Part shown: piece after piece, positions 1 to 7,555 of the stretch | How the letters are laid out: each line of letters starts with the position of its first letter | Position numbering within the stretch: the stretch's first letter is position 1 | From: Mesorhizobium sp. NFR06 | GTDB lineage: Bacteria; Pseudomonadota; Alphaproteobacteria; Rhizobiales; Rhizobiaceae | DNA: 64,000 bases | NCBI RefSeq assembly: GCF_900115245.1 | Contig: NZ_FOVT01000010.1 | Location: forward strand, 124,001 to 188,000 | Direction of reading: 5' to 3' | The notes under the pieces: model-generated | What the model was told of the DNA's origin: nothing | The model's input: the letters and a program-made list of their open reading frames with translations, nothing else | Databases searched by the model: none | Made by a program: the position numbers and the translations under genes

Positions 1-134
1 CCAGCCAGACGCTCGATGCGCTGCTGCCGGTCTTCGACCGCAACGAGGTCGCCATCGTCTTCGATGGCGACGAGTTCATCGGCCTGATAACCCGTATCGA
101 CCTGATCAACCATCTGAGGCGCCGCGCAAAATGA
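1..134 (+). CDS. C-terminal end of a CBS-domain protein, probably cystathionine beta-synthase (partial)
   Basis: The window opens inside a gene whose last 43 codons, in frame from base 3, read as the closing part of a CBS domain: a short strand, FDGDEFIGLITRIDLINHL, then a basic tail. The stop (132-134) overlaps the next ATG (131) in an ATGA junction, so the two genes are translationally coupled. The next gene is a cystathionine gamma-lyase type enzyme. A PLP cystathionine beta-synthase ending in CBS domains is therefore the expected partner in reverse transsulfuration (homocysteine to cysteine). The catalytic part lies outside the window, so the exact enzyme is inferred from context. Confidence 0.75.
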   Translation, partial: SQTLDALLPVFDRNEVAIVFDGDEFIGLITRIDLINHLRRRAK

Positions 135-1300
135 CCACATCCGGCAAGAACCGCCTGGCCTTTTCCACCCGCACCATCCATGGCGGCCAGAGTCACGATC
201 CGCTGACCGGCGCGGTGATGGTGCCGATCTACGCCACCTCCACCTACGGCCAGCAGTCGCCCGGCGTGCACAAGGGCTTTGAATATGCCCGCAGCCAGAA
301 CCCGACGCGCTTCGCCTTCGAGCGCGCGGTCGCCGATCTCGAAAGCGGCACGGCCGCCTTCGCCTTCGCCTCCGGCCTGGCGGCGATCGGCACGGTGCTC
401 GAGCTGTTCGATGCCGGCGCCCATGTCGTGGCCACCGACGACATCTATGGCGGTTCCTTTCGCTTGATGGAGCGGGTGCGCAAGCGCTCGGCGGGCCTGC
501 AGGTCAGTTTTGCCGACTGCACCGACCTTGCCGCGGTCGAAGCCGCGATCCGCCCCGAGACAAAGCTGCTTTGGGTCGAGTCGCCGACCAATCCGCTGCT
601 GCGCATCGTCGATCTCGAAGCCCTCGCCGCGCTCGCCAGGCGCAAGGGCCTGATCACCGTCGCCGACAATACTTTTTGCAGCCCCTACATCCAGCGGCCG
701 CTGGAGCTCGGCATCGACATCGTCGTGCATTCGACGACGAAATATCTCAACGGCCATTCCGACATGGTCGGCGGCGTGGCGGTGGTCGGCGACAACAAGG
801 ATTTGGCCGACCGGCTGAAATTCCTGCAGAACGCCATCGGCGCCATTTCCGGCCCGTTCGACAGCTTTCTCGCGCTGCGCGGCATCAAGACCCTGGCGCT
901 CAGGATGGAGCGCCATTCCGCCAACGGCCTGAAGATCGCTGAGTGGCTGGAAGGCCGGAAGGACGTGCGCCGCGTCATCTATCCCGGGCTTGCCAGCCAT
1001 CCGCAGCGCGAGATCGCCAAACGCCAGATGCACGCCTTCGGCGGCATGATCTCGGTCGATCTCGACCGGGATCTTGCGGGGACAAAACGCTTTCTCGAAC
1101 GCACGCAGCTCTTCACGCTGGCCGAAAGCCTCGGCGGCGTCGAAAGCCTGATCGAAAGCCCGGCACTGATGACGCACGGCTCGATCCCGGCGGAAAACCG
1201 CGCGGCGATCGGCATTTCCGATTCGCTGGTGCGGCTGTCCTGTGGGATCGAGGACGGCGACGATCTGATCGCGGATCTGGAGCAGGCGTTGGCCGGCTAA
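131..1300 (+). CDS. Cystathionine gamma-lyase / gamma-synthase family PLP enzyme
   Basis: This is a 389-aa member of the Cys/Met metabolism PLP family (fold type I), close to the usual 380-400 aa. The Schiff-base lysine sits in HSTTKYLNGHSD (K204). The upstream TYGQQSPGVHKGFEYARSQNPTR block and the downstream SLGGVESLIESP block are hallmarks of the family. Pairing with an upstream CBS-domain protein through an ATGA overlap favours the gamma-lyase role (cystathionine to cysteine, ammonia and 2-oxobutyrate). Gamma-synthase and gamma-lyase are hard to separate by sequence alone. It is cytoplasmic. Confidence 0.9.
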   Translation: MTTSGKNRLAFSTRTIHGGQSHDPLTGAVMVPIYATSTYGQQSPGVHKGFEYARSQNPTRFAFERAVADLESGTAAFAFASGLAAIGTVLELFDAGAHVVATDDIYGGSFRLMERVRKRSAGLQVSFADCTDLAAVEAAIRPETKLLWVESPTNPLLRIVDLEALAALARRKGLITVADNTFCSPYIQRPLELGIDIVVHSTTKYLNGHSDMVGGVAVVGDNKDLADRLKFLQNAIGAISGPFDSFLALRGIKTLALRMERHSANGLKIAEWLEGRKDVRRVIYPGLASHPQREIAKRQMHAFGGMISVDLDRDLAGTKRFLERTQLFTLAESLGGVESLIESPALMTHGSIPAENRAAIGISDSLVRLSCGIEDGDDLIADLEQALAG

Positions 1301-1314
1301 ACGGCTTCGCCGAG

Positions 1315-1494
1315 ATCCTTCGCGCCCCCTCTGTCCTGCCGGACATCTCCCCCACGAGGGGGGAGATTGGCAGTTTCGGCGCCCGCTCATTCTGCGACGT
1401 TGGCGATTGGCGAAAGCCGGTGCGCTGTCTGATCTCCCCCCTTGTGGGGGAGATGGCCGGCAGGCCAGAGGGGGGCGCTGTCCCGCTGACATCC
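1315..1494. repeat. Palindromic intergenic repeat, family A (copy 1)
   Basis: An imperfect inverted repeat with arms of the type cgccccctctg-cctgccgg-catctccccc and its complement gggggagatg-ccggcagg-cagagggg. Between them lies a conserved core containing cgttggcgattggcgaaag. Near-identical elements recur at about 31.3, 35.7, 41.9, 45.8, 53.5 and 58.2 kb, always between genes. The long arms can fold as RNA. It fills the gap between the gamma-lyase gene and dadA. Confidence 0.85.
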
Positions 1495-1564
1495 CGGTAT
1501 GTGTGCCATTGCAGACTGCAGCTTACACTTTACAGTGTGCCGGCTTGCGATCCCCGGAGGCGCC

Positions 1565-2806
1565 ATGCGCGTGATCGTCTTGGGTGGCGGCGTGGTCGGC
1601 GTCACCACGGCCTACCAGCTGCAGAAGGACGGGCACGAGGTGGTCATCCTCGAGCGGCAGCCTGAGGTCGCCGCCGAGACCAGCTGGGGCAATGCCGGCA
1701 TGATCGCGCCCGGACATTCCTTCGTCTGGTCATCACCCAGGGCGCCGTTGATCCTGCTGAAATCGCTGGTGCTGAAGGACCAGGCGCTGCGCTTCAAGCT
1801 CTCGGCCGATCCTAGGCTCTACAGCTGGTCCTGGCTGTTCCTGATGGAATGCACGGCCGAAAAGGCCAGGCGCAACACGCTGCTCAAGCATAGGCTTGCC
1901 GTCTACTCGCAATCGGTGCTGCAGGAGGTCGTCGCCGACGAGGCGATCGAGTATGACCGCAACGATCGCGGCATCCTTTATTTCTATCGCAGCCAGCAGG
2001 CGCTCGACAAAGGCGTCGAGCATATGCGGCTGCTTGAATCCGACGGCCAGCTGATCAAGGTGCTCGACCGCGACGGCGTGGTCGCGCTCGATCCGTCGCT
2101 GGCCTCGGCGAAGGAAAAAATCGCCGGCGGCATCCATTGCCCGACCGACGAGACCGGCGACCCGGCGAAGTTCACCCGGGCGCTTGCCGCCAAGGTGGTC
2201 GAGCGCGGCGGCGAGATCCGCACCGGCACCACCATTACCGGCATGGAGACGTTCGGCGACGGCGTCGCCCAGGTGCTTACTGACAAGGGAAGCGTCAAGG
2301 GCGATGCCTATGTGCTGGCGCTCGGCTCCTACAGCCCGCTGATCGCGAGCACGGTCGGCATCAGCCTGGCGATCTATCCGATCAAGGGCTATTCGCTGAC
2401 CATCCCGATCGGCAACCGCCCGGCGCCGCCGACCATCGCGGCAATCGACGAGCACAATCTGGTTGCCGTCTCGCGCTTCGGCGACCGGTTGCGCGTCACC
2501 GCTACGGCCGAGTTCGCCGGCTACGACACCAGCCACAAGCCGGCTGATTTCGCCTTCATGAAAGGCGTGACCGAGGAGCTCTATCCCGAAGGCGCCGACT
2601 ATGACCGCGCCGAGATGTGGGCGGGCCTCAGGCCAATGACGCCGAACAATTTGCCCGAGTTCGGCAAGCGCCGCCTGCGCAACCTCTATCTCAACACCGG
2701 GCACGGCCATATCGGCTGGACCATGTCGCACGGCTCGGCCCGCATCACCGCCGACCTGATCGCCGGCCGCGAGCCGGCGATCTCGATGGACGGACTTTTG
2801 AACTGA
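1565..2806 (+). CDS. dadA: D-amino acid dehydrogenase (FAD), DadA-type
   Basis: A 413-aa flavoprotein. The N-terminal dinucleotide motif VLGGGVVGVTTAYQL is followed by the DadA signature ETSWGNAGMIAPGHSF, and the C-terminus has NTGHGHIGWTMSHGSARI. DadA oxidatively deaminates D-amino acids to 2-oxo acids at the inner membrane face, passing electrons to the respiratory chain. I chose ATG 1565, nine bases after a CCGGAGG ribosome site, over the longer open frame. An Asp/Glu-racemase-family protein follows 39 nt downstream, so the pair may share an operon. Confidence 0.88.
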   Translation: MRVIVLGGGVVGVTTAYQLQKDGHEVVILERQPEVAAETSWGNAGMIAPGHSFVWSSPRAPLILLKSLVLKDQALRFKLSADPRLYSWSWLFLMECTAEKARRNTLLKHRLAVYSQSVLQEVVADEAIEYDRNDRGILYFYRSQQALDKGVEHMRLLESDGQLIKVLDRDGVVALDPSLASAKEKIAGGIHCPTDETGDPAKFTRALAAKVVERGGEIRTGTTITGMETFGDGVAQVLTDKGSVKGDAYVLALGSYSPLIASTVGISLAIYPIKGYSLTIPIGNRPAPPTIAAIDEHNLVAVSRFGDRLRVTATAEFAGYDTSHKPADFAFMKGVTEELYPEGADYDRAEMWAGLRPMTPNNLPEFGKRRLRNLYLNTGHGHIGWTMSHGSARITADLIAGREPAISMDGLLN

Positions 2807-2845
2807 GAGCAGGATCGGTCCCGCTCCGACAAGAAAGGGAAAGCT

Positions 2846-3652
2846 ATGTCCGCCAACCTCGACGCTGCGCCGCTCCCCGCCTCCGGACCGGTCGATCTGG
2901 GCGTGCTGCCGTCGCAGATCGACGGTGGCCTCGCCTCGCGCGCGGCGATCGGCCTGGCGATCCTCGCCACCGACCAGACGCTGGAGCATGAGTTCCGCGC
3001 CCTGATCCGCATTCCGGGCGTCGCCTTCTACGAGGCGCGCCTGTTCAACGACAACGACATCACGCCCGACACTTTGCGCGCCATCGGCCCGCGCATCGCG
3101 CCGACCGTCGACCTCATCCTGCCCAGCATCCCGCTAGATGTCGTCGGCTTCGGCTGCACCTCGGCCACCATGACGCTCGGCGAGGAGGCCGTCTTCGCCG
3201 AGATCAGGAAGGCGCGGCCGGGCGTCGCCTGCACCACGCCGGTCACCGGCGCTTTGGCCGCCTTCAAGGCGCTCGGCGCCAGGGGCATCGGCCTGCTCAC
3301 GCCCTACGCGCCCGAGATCAACCAGGGCCTGGTCCGCTACTTCACCGGTCGCGGCCTCGACATAGCCGCCGTCGCCACCTTCGACCGCCGCGACGACCGC
3401 GAGGCGGCTCGCATCTCTCTCGCCTCGATCGAGGCGGCGGCCGAACGCATGGCGCAAGTGCCCGGCGTCGACGCGATCTTCATCTCCTGCACCAGCCTGC
3501 GTGTGGCCGAGGCGGTGGCGGAGCTGGAACGACGCATCGGCATTCCCGTCACCTCCTCCAATCACGCCATGGCCTGGCACTGCCTGCGGCTCGCCGGCAT
3601 CGACGACGTCGTGCCGGCCGGCGGCAGGCTGTTTGCGTTGAAGGCCGTGTGA
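2846..3652 (+). CDS. Asp/Glu racemase superfamily protein (maleate isomerase / EutA-like)
   Basis: A 268-aa protein of the two-cysteine Asp/Glu/hydantoin racemase and maleate isomerase fold. The two expected cysteines sit in GFGCTSATMTLG (N-terminal half) and FISCTSLRVAEAV (C-terminal half), and the end SSNHAMAWHCLRLAG resembles maleate isomerase and arylmalonate decarboxylase relatives. An AAGG-containing ribosome site precedes ATG 2846. It lies directly behind a D-amino acid dehydrogenase, suggesting a joint role in D-amino or dicarboxylic acid catabolism. The substrate cannot be read from sequence. Confidence 0.7.
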   Translation: MSANLDAAPLPASGPVDLGVLPSQIDGGLASRAAIGLAILATDQTLEHEFRALIRIPGVAFYEARLFNDNDITPDTLRAIGPRIAPTVDLILPSIPLDVVGFGCTSATMTLGEEAVFAEIRKARPGVACTTPVTGALAAFKALGARGIGLLTPYAPEINQGLVRYFTGRGLDIAAVATFDRRDDREAARISLASIEAAAERMAQVPGVDAIFISCTSLRVAEAVAELERRIGIPVTSSNHAMAWHCLRLAGIDDVVPAGGRLFALKAV

Positions 3653-3781
3653 TTCCGAGAGGCCATGCCGGCCGCGCGGTTATCATTGCCTACGCTTTCA
3701 AAATCCTCGCGTTAACCGAATCGGAAGGAGATGTTTAACGCTTCGTGTCTATGTCCCGCTGGGGGGCACCACAGAGCGAGC

Positions 3782-3958
3782 ATGATGAACGACGAAAAGC
3801 GAAATGAATGGCGCGCCATATTCTACGTGCAGGCGCGCGTCGCCATCCTGTTTGTGCCGGTTGTGCTTAGCCTTCTCGTCATCGGTATTCTCGCCGGCAA
3901 CGAGCGCAAATCCGCGCCCGATGCCGTCGATCCGACGGTAACGAGCTCGGTACGATAA
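3782..3958 (+). CDS. Small single-pass membrane protein
   Basis: A 58-aa protein starting at the first of two adjacent ATGs. A charged N-terminus (MMNDEKRNEWRAIFYVQAR) is followed by one hydrophobic helix (residues about 22-38) and a hydrophilic tail. It looks like a single-span inner-membrane protein with no recognised domain. A GAGCGAGC stretch precedes the start. It is a conserved-looking small protein of unknown role; a chance open frame is possible but less likely given the clean membrane topology. Confidence 0.5.
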   Translation: MMNDEKRNEWRAIFYVQARVAILFVPVVLSLLVIGILAGNERKSAPDAVDPTVTSSVR

Positions 3959-3987
3959 GCCGGACGCGGCGGGCTTGCGGTGCAGCC

Positions 3988-4296
3988 TCAAACAAACTTC
4001 GGGATCGGGCCGTTCTGCGGTGTCGTATCGCCCTCGAGGTCGATGAACACCTCGTCGACATAGCACCATGCCCAGCCTTCCGGCGGGTCGTAGCCCTCGA
4101 TGACCGGATGCTGCGTGGCATGGAAATGTTTTGTCGCGTGGTGGTTGGGCGAGTCGTCGCAGCAGCCGACATGGCCGCAGGTGCGGCAGAGCCTGAGATG
4201 CACCCACCAGGAACCGCTCTTCAGGCATTCCTCGCAGCCGAGCGCGCTCGGCGTGACCCTTTTGATGTCCTTGGTATGCCTGCATTCGTCCAACAT
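3988..4296 (-). CDS. UBP-type zinc finger protein
   Basis: A 102-aa protein made almost entirely of a UBP-type (ZnF-UBP) zinc finger. It shows ECRH, CEEC, CRTCGHVGCCDD, then HHATKHFHATQHPVIEGYDP and the aromatic end WAWCYVDEVF. Free-standing proteins of this kind are common in bacteria and often sit next to oxidoreductases; their role is not established. ATG 4296 has an AGGAG site upstream. It lies 25 nt downstream of the cNMP/thioredoxin-reductase-like gene on the same strand, so the two are probably cotranscribed. Confidence 0.85.
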   Translation of the reverse strand: MLDECRHTKDIKRVTPSALGCEECLKSGSWWVHLRLCRTCGHVGCCDDSPNHHATKHFHATQHPVIEGYDPPEGWAWCYVDEVFIDLEGDTTPQNGPIPKFV

Positions 4297-4321
4297 GGTC
4301 TCCTGGCGGGCTCGGCCTGAT

Positions 4322-5995
4322 CTATTGGTTTTCAGCGGCGCGGCCGCCGGTCCGCTCCAGATAGGCGTGCAAGGCCGCGACCACCTGCGCGCCTTCGCCG
4401 ACGGCGGCCGCGACGCGCTTGGTCGAGCCGCAGCGCACGTCGCCGATGGCGAACACGCCGCCGCGGCTCGTTTCCATCGCGCCATGGCCCGGCGCCACGT
4501 CCGGTCCGGTGCGCACGAAGCCTTTGTCGTCGAGCGCGACGTTGCAATTCGCCAGCCAGTCCGTGTTCGGGTCGGCGCCGATGAACAGGAAGAGATGGCG
4601 GATGGCGCGCGTCGTCTCTTCGCCGGTCGCCCGGTTGCGCCAGCGGACCGTTTCCAGATTGCCGTCCTGGCCTTCGAGCGCCTCGACCTCGGTTCCGGTC
4701 AGCACCTCGATGTTCGGCTGCGCCTCGATGCGCTCGACGAGGTAGCGCGACATGGTGGCGTCGAGACCGCGGCGCGCCAGCACCGTCACCTTGCGCACCT
4801 GGCTGGCCAGATAGACGGCCGCCTGCCCAGCCGAATTGCCGGCGCCGACCAGCGCCACCTCCTGGTCCTGGCAAAGCCTGGCCTCGATCGGCGAGGCCCA
4901 GTAATGCACCGAGGTGCCCTCGAACTGCGCCAAATTGGCGACATCGAGGCGGCGGTAGCGGGCGCCGCTGGCGATCACCACGGCGCGTGAGCGCACGCTC
5001 TCGCCGTCGCCGATCGCCAGCCTGTAGCGGGCGCCGTCGCTGCCTTCGTCGAGCAATTTCGCCTCGTCGGGGATGACCATCTCGACGCCGAACTTCTGCG
5101 CCTGGTTGTAGGCGCGCGCCATCAGCGCCATGCCCGAAATGCCGGTCGGGAAGCCGAGATAATTCTCGATGCGGGAGGACGCGCCGGCCTGGCCGCCGAA
5201 GGCGCGGCAGTCGAGCACGATGGTCGACAGCCCTTCGGAGGCGGCATAGACCGCGGCCGCCAGCCCGGCCGGCCCGGCGCCGACGATCGCCACGTCATAG
5301 ACCTTGCCGGCATCGACCGGGCGCAGCAGCCCGACGCAGCGGGCAAGCTCGTTCTCGCCCGGATTGTGCATCAGCTTGCCGTTCGGACAAAGCACGATCG
5401 GCAAATGATGCGGATCGACATGGAAACGCTCGATCAGCGTCTGGGCGCAAGGGTCGGTGTCGGAATCGAGCGCGCGGTGCGGCAGGCCGCTGCGCCGCAG
5501 GAAACCCTGCAGGCGCAGCACGTCGCCATTGCCCGGCGGACCGATGACGATCGGTCCGCTCATGCCGCTTTCGAGCAGGCCGACGCGGCGCAGGATCAGC
5601 GCCCGCATGACGCGCTCGCCGAGATTGGCCTCCTGCACCATCAGGTCGCGCAGCCGCTGCGAGGGAATGACGATGGCCTCGACCGGCTCGACCGCCTCGG
5701 CATTGACCAGCGAAGGCCGGTTGGAAAGCTGCGCCAGCTCGCCGATGAAATTGCCCGCGCCGTAGGTGATGATCGCCTGGCGCGGGCCGAGCCCGCCGGC
5801 CTGGGTGATGTCGACCTTGCCTGAAAGGATGAGGATCAGCCCGGGCGAAACCGTGCCTGCCGTCACGATGTGATCGCCGGCGCCGTAGGCGCGCGCTTCG
5901 CCGAAGCGGCGCATACGCTCGATATCCGCATCCGTGAGGATCGGGAACATCTGGTCGCGGCGGGCGGCGATGGTCGGGCTGACGGCAGGGGCCAT
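4322..5995 (-). CDS. Cyclic-nucleotide-binding domain fused to a thioredoxin-reductase-like FAD/NAD(P)H oxidoreductase
   Basis: A 557-aa three-part protein. Residues about 15-130 form a cNMP-binding (CAP-type) domain. Residues about 150-220 form a small thioredoxin/glutaredoxin-like module. Residues 233 to the end form a two-dinucleotide-fold flavoprotein with GAGPAG (239-244), GGQAG, a second GAGNSAG (384-390) and a C-terminal GGVFAIGDVRCGSTKRV FAD motif. The redox CxxC that thioredoxin reductases carry in the NADPH domain is absent: the place reads HYWASPIEARLC. It may therefore reduce something other than thioredoxin, or act through C263/C375. ATG 5995 is the most conservative start. Confidence 0.85.
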   Translation of the reverse strand: MAPAVSPTIAARRDQMFPILTDADIERMRRFGEARAYGAGDHIVTAGTVSPGLILILSGKVDITQAGGLGPRQAIITYGAGNFIGELAQLSNRPSLVNAEAVEPVEAIVIPSQRLRDLMVQEANLGERVMRALILRRVGLLESGMSGPIVIGPPGNGDVLRLQGFLRRSGLPHRALDSDTDPCAQTLIERFHVDPHHLPIVLCPNGKLMHNPGENELARCVGLLRPVDAGKVYDVAIVGAGPAGLAAAVYAASEGLSTIVLDCRAFGGQAGASSRIENYLGFPTGISGMALMARAYNQAQKFGVEMVIPDEAKLLDEGSDGARYRLAIGDGESVRSRAVVIASGARYRRLDVANLAQFEGTSVHYWASPIEARLCQDQEVALVGAGNSAGQAAVYLASQVRKVTVLARRGLDATMSRYLVERIEAQPNIEVLTGTEVEALEGQDGNLETVRWRNRATGEETTRAIRHLFLFIGADPNTDWLANCNVALDDKGFVRTGPDVAPGHGAMETSRGGVFAIGDVRCGSTKRVAAAVGEGAQVVAALHAYLERTGGRAAENQ

Positions 5996-6083
5996 GGGCG
6001 AACCGTAGCGCCGAGGTGACCGGGTTTGAAGCGGTTTGTTGGGGACTGACCGGAAGGGGAGGTTGGTTAACAGCCTCCACGCT

Positions 6084-6803
6084 TTATCCGAGTGACGTCG
6101 CCAGCTTGCGCAGCGCCCCCTTTGGATCATCGGCGATGACGGAGCCATGCGAGACGAGGATGCGCTTGAGCGTCGGCTGTTCCGCCCATCGTGTCAATTG
6201 CGCTGCGAGTGCCGCCTTGTCGCCGACCAACGTCAGCTTGACCGGCCAGGGTATATGCGGCTCATCACCGGCAAATCCCATCATGCGCAATGCCCACCCG
6301 GCAAAGCCGGATGCATCGCGGATGTTGCCGACGACGTCATTGAGAACCAGCGTCGTGCCGTTTGGTCCGTCAACTTGCAGCGCCGCTTCGCCATCACGGG
6401 TTCCGGGGACGGTGATGAGCTTGACGTCGGGATCGCCAAAGTCGCCGCGTGTCGCATCGACATGTACCGCCTTCTCCACGCTGTTTAGCGCGCCCGGCGG
6501 AGCAATCACCTGAAGCGAAGGATAGCGGTTCTTCCACGGCTTTGCATCGAGCCGGTGATGACCATTAGGGACGACCAGGAAGGCAGGCTGGCCGAAGGCC
6601 TCGATCGGGCGCATCTGTTCGTCGTCAAGCGCGATGGCGCTGAAGATAACGAGCCGCTGGTCGCGCAATCGCACGACAGTCATGCGCCGTTTCATGTTGC
6701 CGACGGGCATCGGTATGTCGCCGGTCACCGTCAGAATATTGTCGTCGACAGGAGTGAGCCTGCCATGCGGCAGAACCTTCCATTCCTTGAACAGGTTCGG
6801 CAT
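6084..6803 (-). CDS. DUF4336-like / metallo-beta-lactamase-fold protein
   Basis: A 239-aa protein. The layout is strand-rich: NILTVTGDIPMPVGNMKRRM, then a TVVRL strand, a VVPNGHHRLDAKPW loop, a VLNDVVGNI segment and a late ILVSHGSVI. This resembles DUF4336-type relatives of the metallo-beta-lactamase fold, but the canonical HxHxDH zinc motif is missing. ATG 6803 is preceded by GAGG nine bases away. No operon partner is evident. Function is unknown and the family assignment is from memory of the pattern, hence moderate confidence. Confidence 0.6.
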   Translation of the reverse strand: MPNLFKEWKVLPHGRLTPVDDNILTVTGDIPMPVGNMKRRMTVVRLRDQRLVIFSAIALDDEQMRPIEAFGQPAFLVVPNGHHRLDAKPWKNRYPSLQVIAPPGALNSVEKAVHVDATRGDFGDPDVKLITVPGTRDGEAALQVDGPNGTTLVLNDVVGNIRDASGFAGWALRMMGFAGDEPHIPWPVKLTLVGDKAALAAQLTRWAEQPTLKRILVSHGSVIADDPKGALRKLATSLG

Positions 6804-6867
6804 CACGGAACCTCGGGTTAACACGACAAGATAGGAACGGTTCAACCCGAGACGAGTTGCAGGCACA

Positions 6868-6894
6868 AAAAAGCCCGGAAAATCCGGGCTTTTT
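6868..6894 (-). terminator. Intrinsic terminator, probably the native one of tRNA-Leu
   Basis: A perfect 12-bp stem (6868-6879 with 6883-6894) and a 3-nt loop, with T-runs on both sides. It lies just outside the left end of the island. Joining the sequence left of 6928 to the tRNA-Leu 3' end at 21037, as in an unoccupied site, puts this hairpin about 35 nt after the tRNA on the minus strand. It therefore probably terminated that transcript before the island integrated. Confidence 0.75.
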
Positions 6895-6927
6895 GCTCAT
6901 CGCTTCAGATCGTCCGAAACGGGAATT

Positions 6928-6943
6928 TGGTGCCCAGAAGAGG
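6928..6943. repeat. Left attachment-site copy (att core)
   Basis: This is the 16-nt core tggtgcccagaagagg, identical to the 3' end of the tRNA-Leu gene 14.1 kb away, with no tRNA around it. It marks the left junction of the island. Confidence 0.88.
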
Positions 6944-7105
6944 CGTAGCAGGGGCAGTATCGAACTGCCCGCCAATCTGGCGCAAAGCCGTGCGTACCAA
7001 GGGATTGAAGCGTCTAAGCGTCTCCGGCGGGTCCTGCTTCGGTGGACCTCAAAGATGTCTTGTCGGTGTACCTCCGTCAAGCCACCATAGGGCGAGCTTC
7101 CAGAT

Positions 7106-7354
7106 CTACTGATCTGCCCGGTCACTGGCCTCACGGGCGATGTCCGACAAAGTGCGCCTCGCCTTTATCAGTCGAGCCAGAGTGGCGACCGCAGCTTGGC
7201 GCCATAGCTTGATGAGCGAATAGAGCAAAGCCGCTAATCCCAGCAAAACTGCGAGACCGGATGCGTATTCCCAAACTGAAGGGCTCTCGACGGCTTGGGC
7301 ATACGCTGGCGATGAACTTAGTAGAAAAACAATCGAAAGAAGCTGAGGGCGCAC
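7106..7354 (-). CDS. Small exported/membrane protein (signal peptide plus one TM helix)
   Basis: An 82-aa frame starting at GTG 7354, seven bases after an AAGGA ribosome site (the longer open frame has no better start). Residues 1-19 (MRPQLLSIVFLLSSSPAYA) form a signal peptide with an AYA-Q cleavage site. A hydrophobic helix (about 31-46, YASGLAVLLGLAALLY) and a basic, helical cytoplasmic tail follow. The first cargo gene at the left end of the island, it is divergent from hsdR. No known family is recognised. It might be a small effector or immunity-type membrane protein, but this is speculation. Confidence 0.45.
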   Translation of the reverse strand: MRPQLLSIVFLLSSSPAYAQAVESPSVWEYASGLAVLLGLAALLYSLIKLWRQAAVATLARLIKARRTLSDIAREASDRADQ

Positions 7355-7555
7355 GGTTCGTCCTTCTAATGCAACCCGCAACCTTGGGCGGGAATACGTC
7401 GGCAAACCCATAGCGCACGGTCGACTTCCTTGACCAGCGCGCTTTGACATTCGTCCCCAGTAGCGCAATGCGAATTGCTGCCTGCGTAACACCTCAGCGG
7501 CATAAACAGACGTGCTTCGTTAGGGAAATTGTGCAACGATTGCTTCGGGGGAGTA

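Noticed and set aside
1733..2989. A 418-codon frame antisense to dadA
   Set aside because: It is a shadow of dadA and its downstream neighbour: low-complexity Arg/Ala/Gly composition and no motif; high GC keeps long antisense frames open.
6944..7105. A possible CRISPR or tRNA fragment next to the left att copy
   Set aside because: Only the 16-nt att core matches the tRNA; there is no cloverleaf and no spaced direct repeats.
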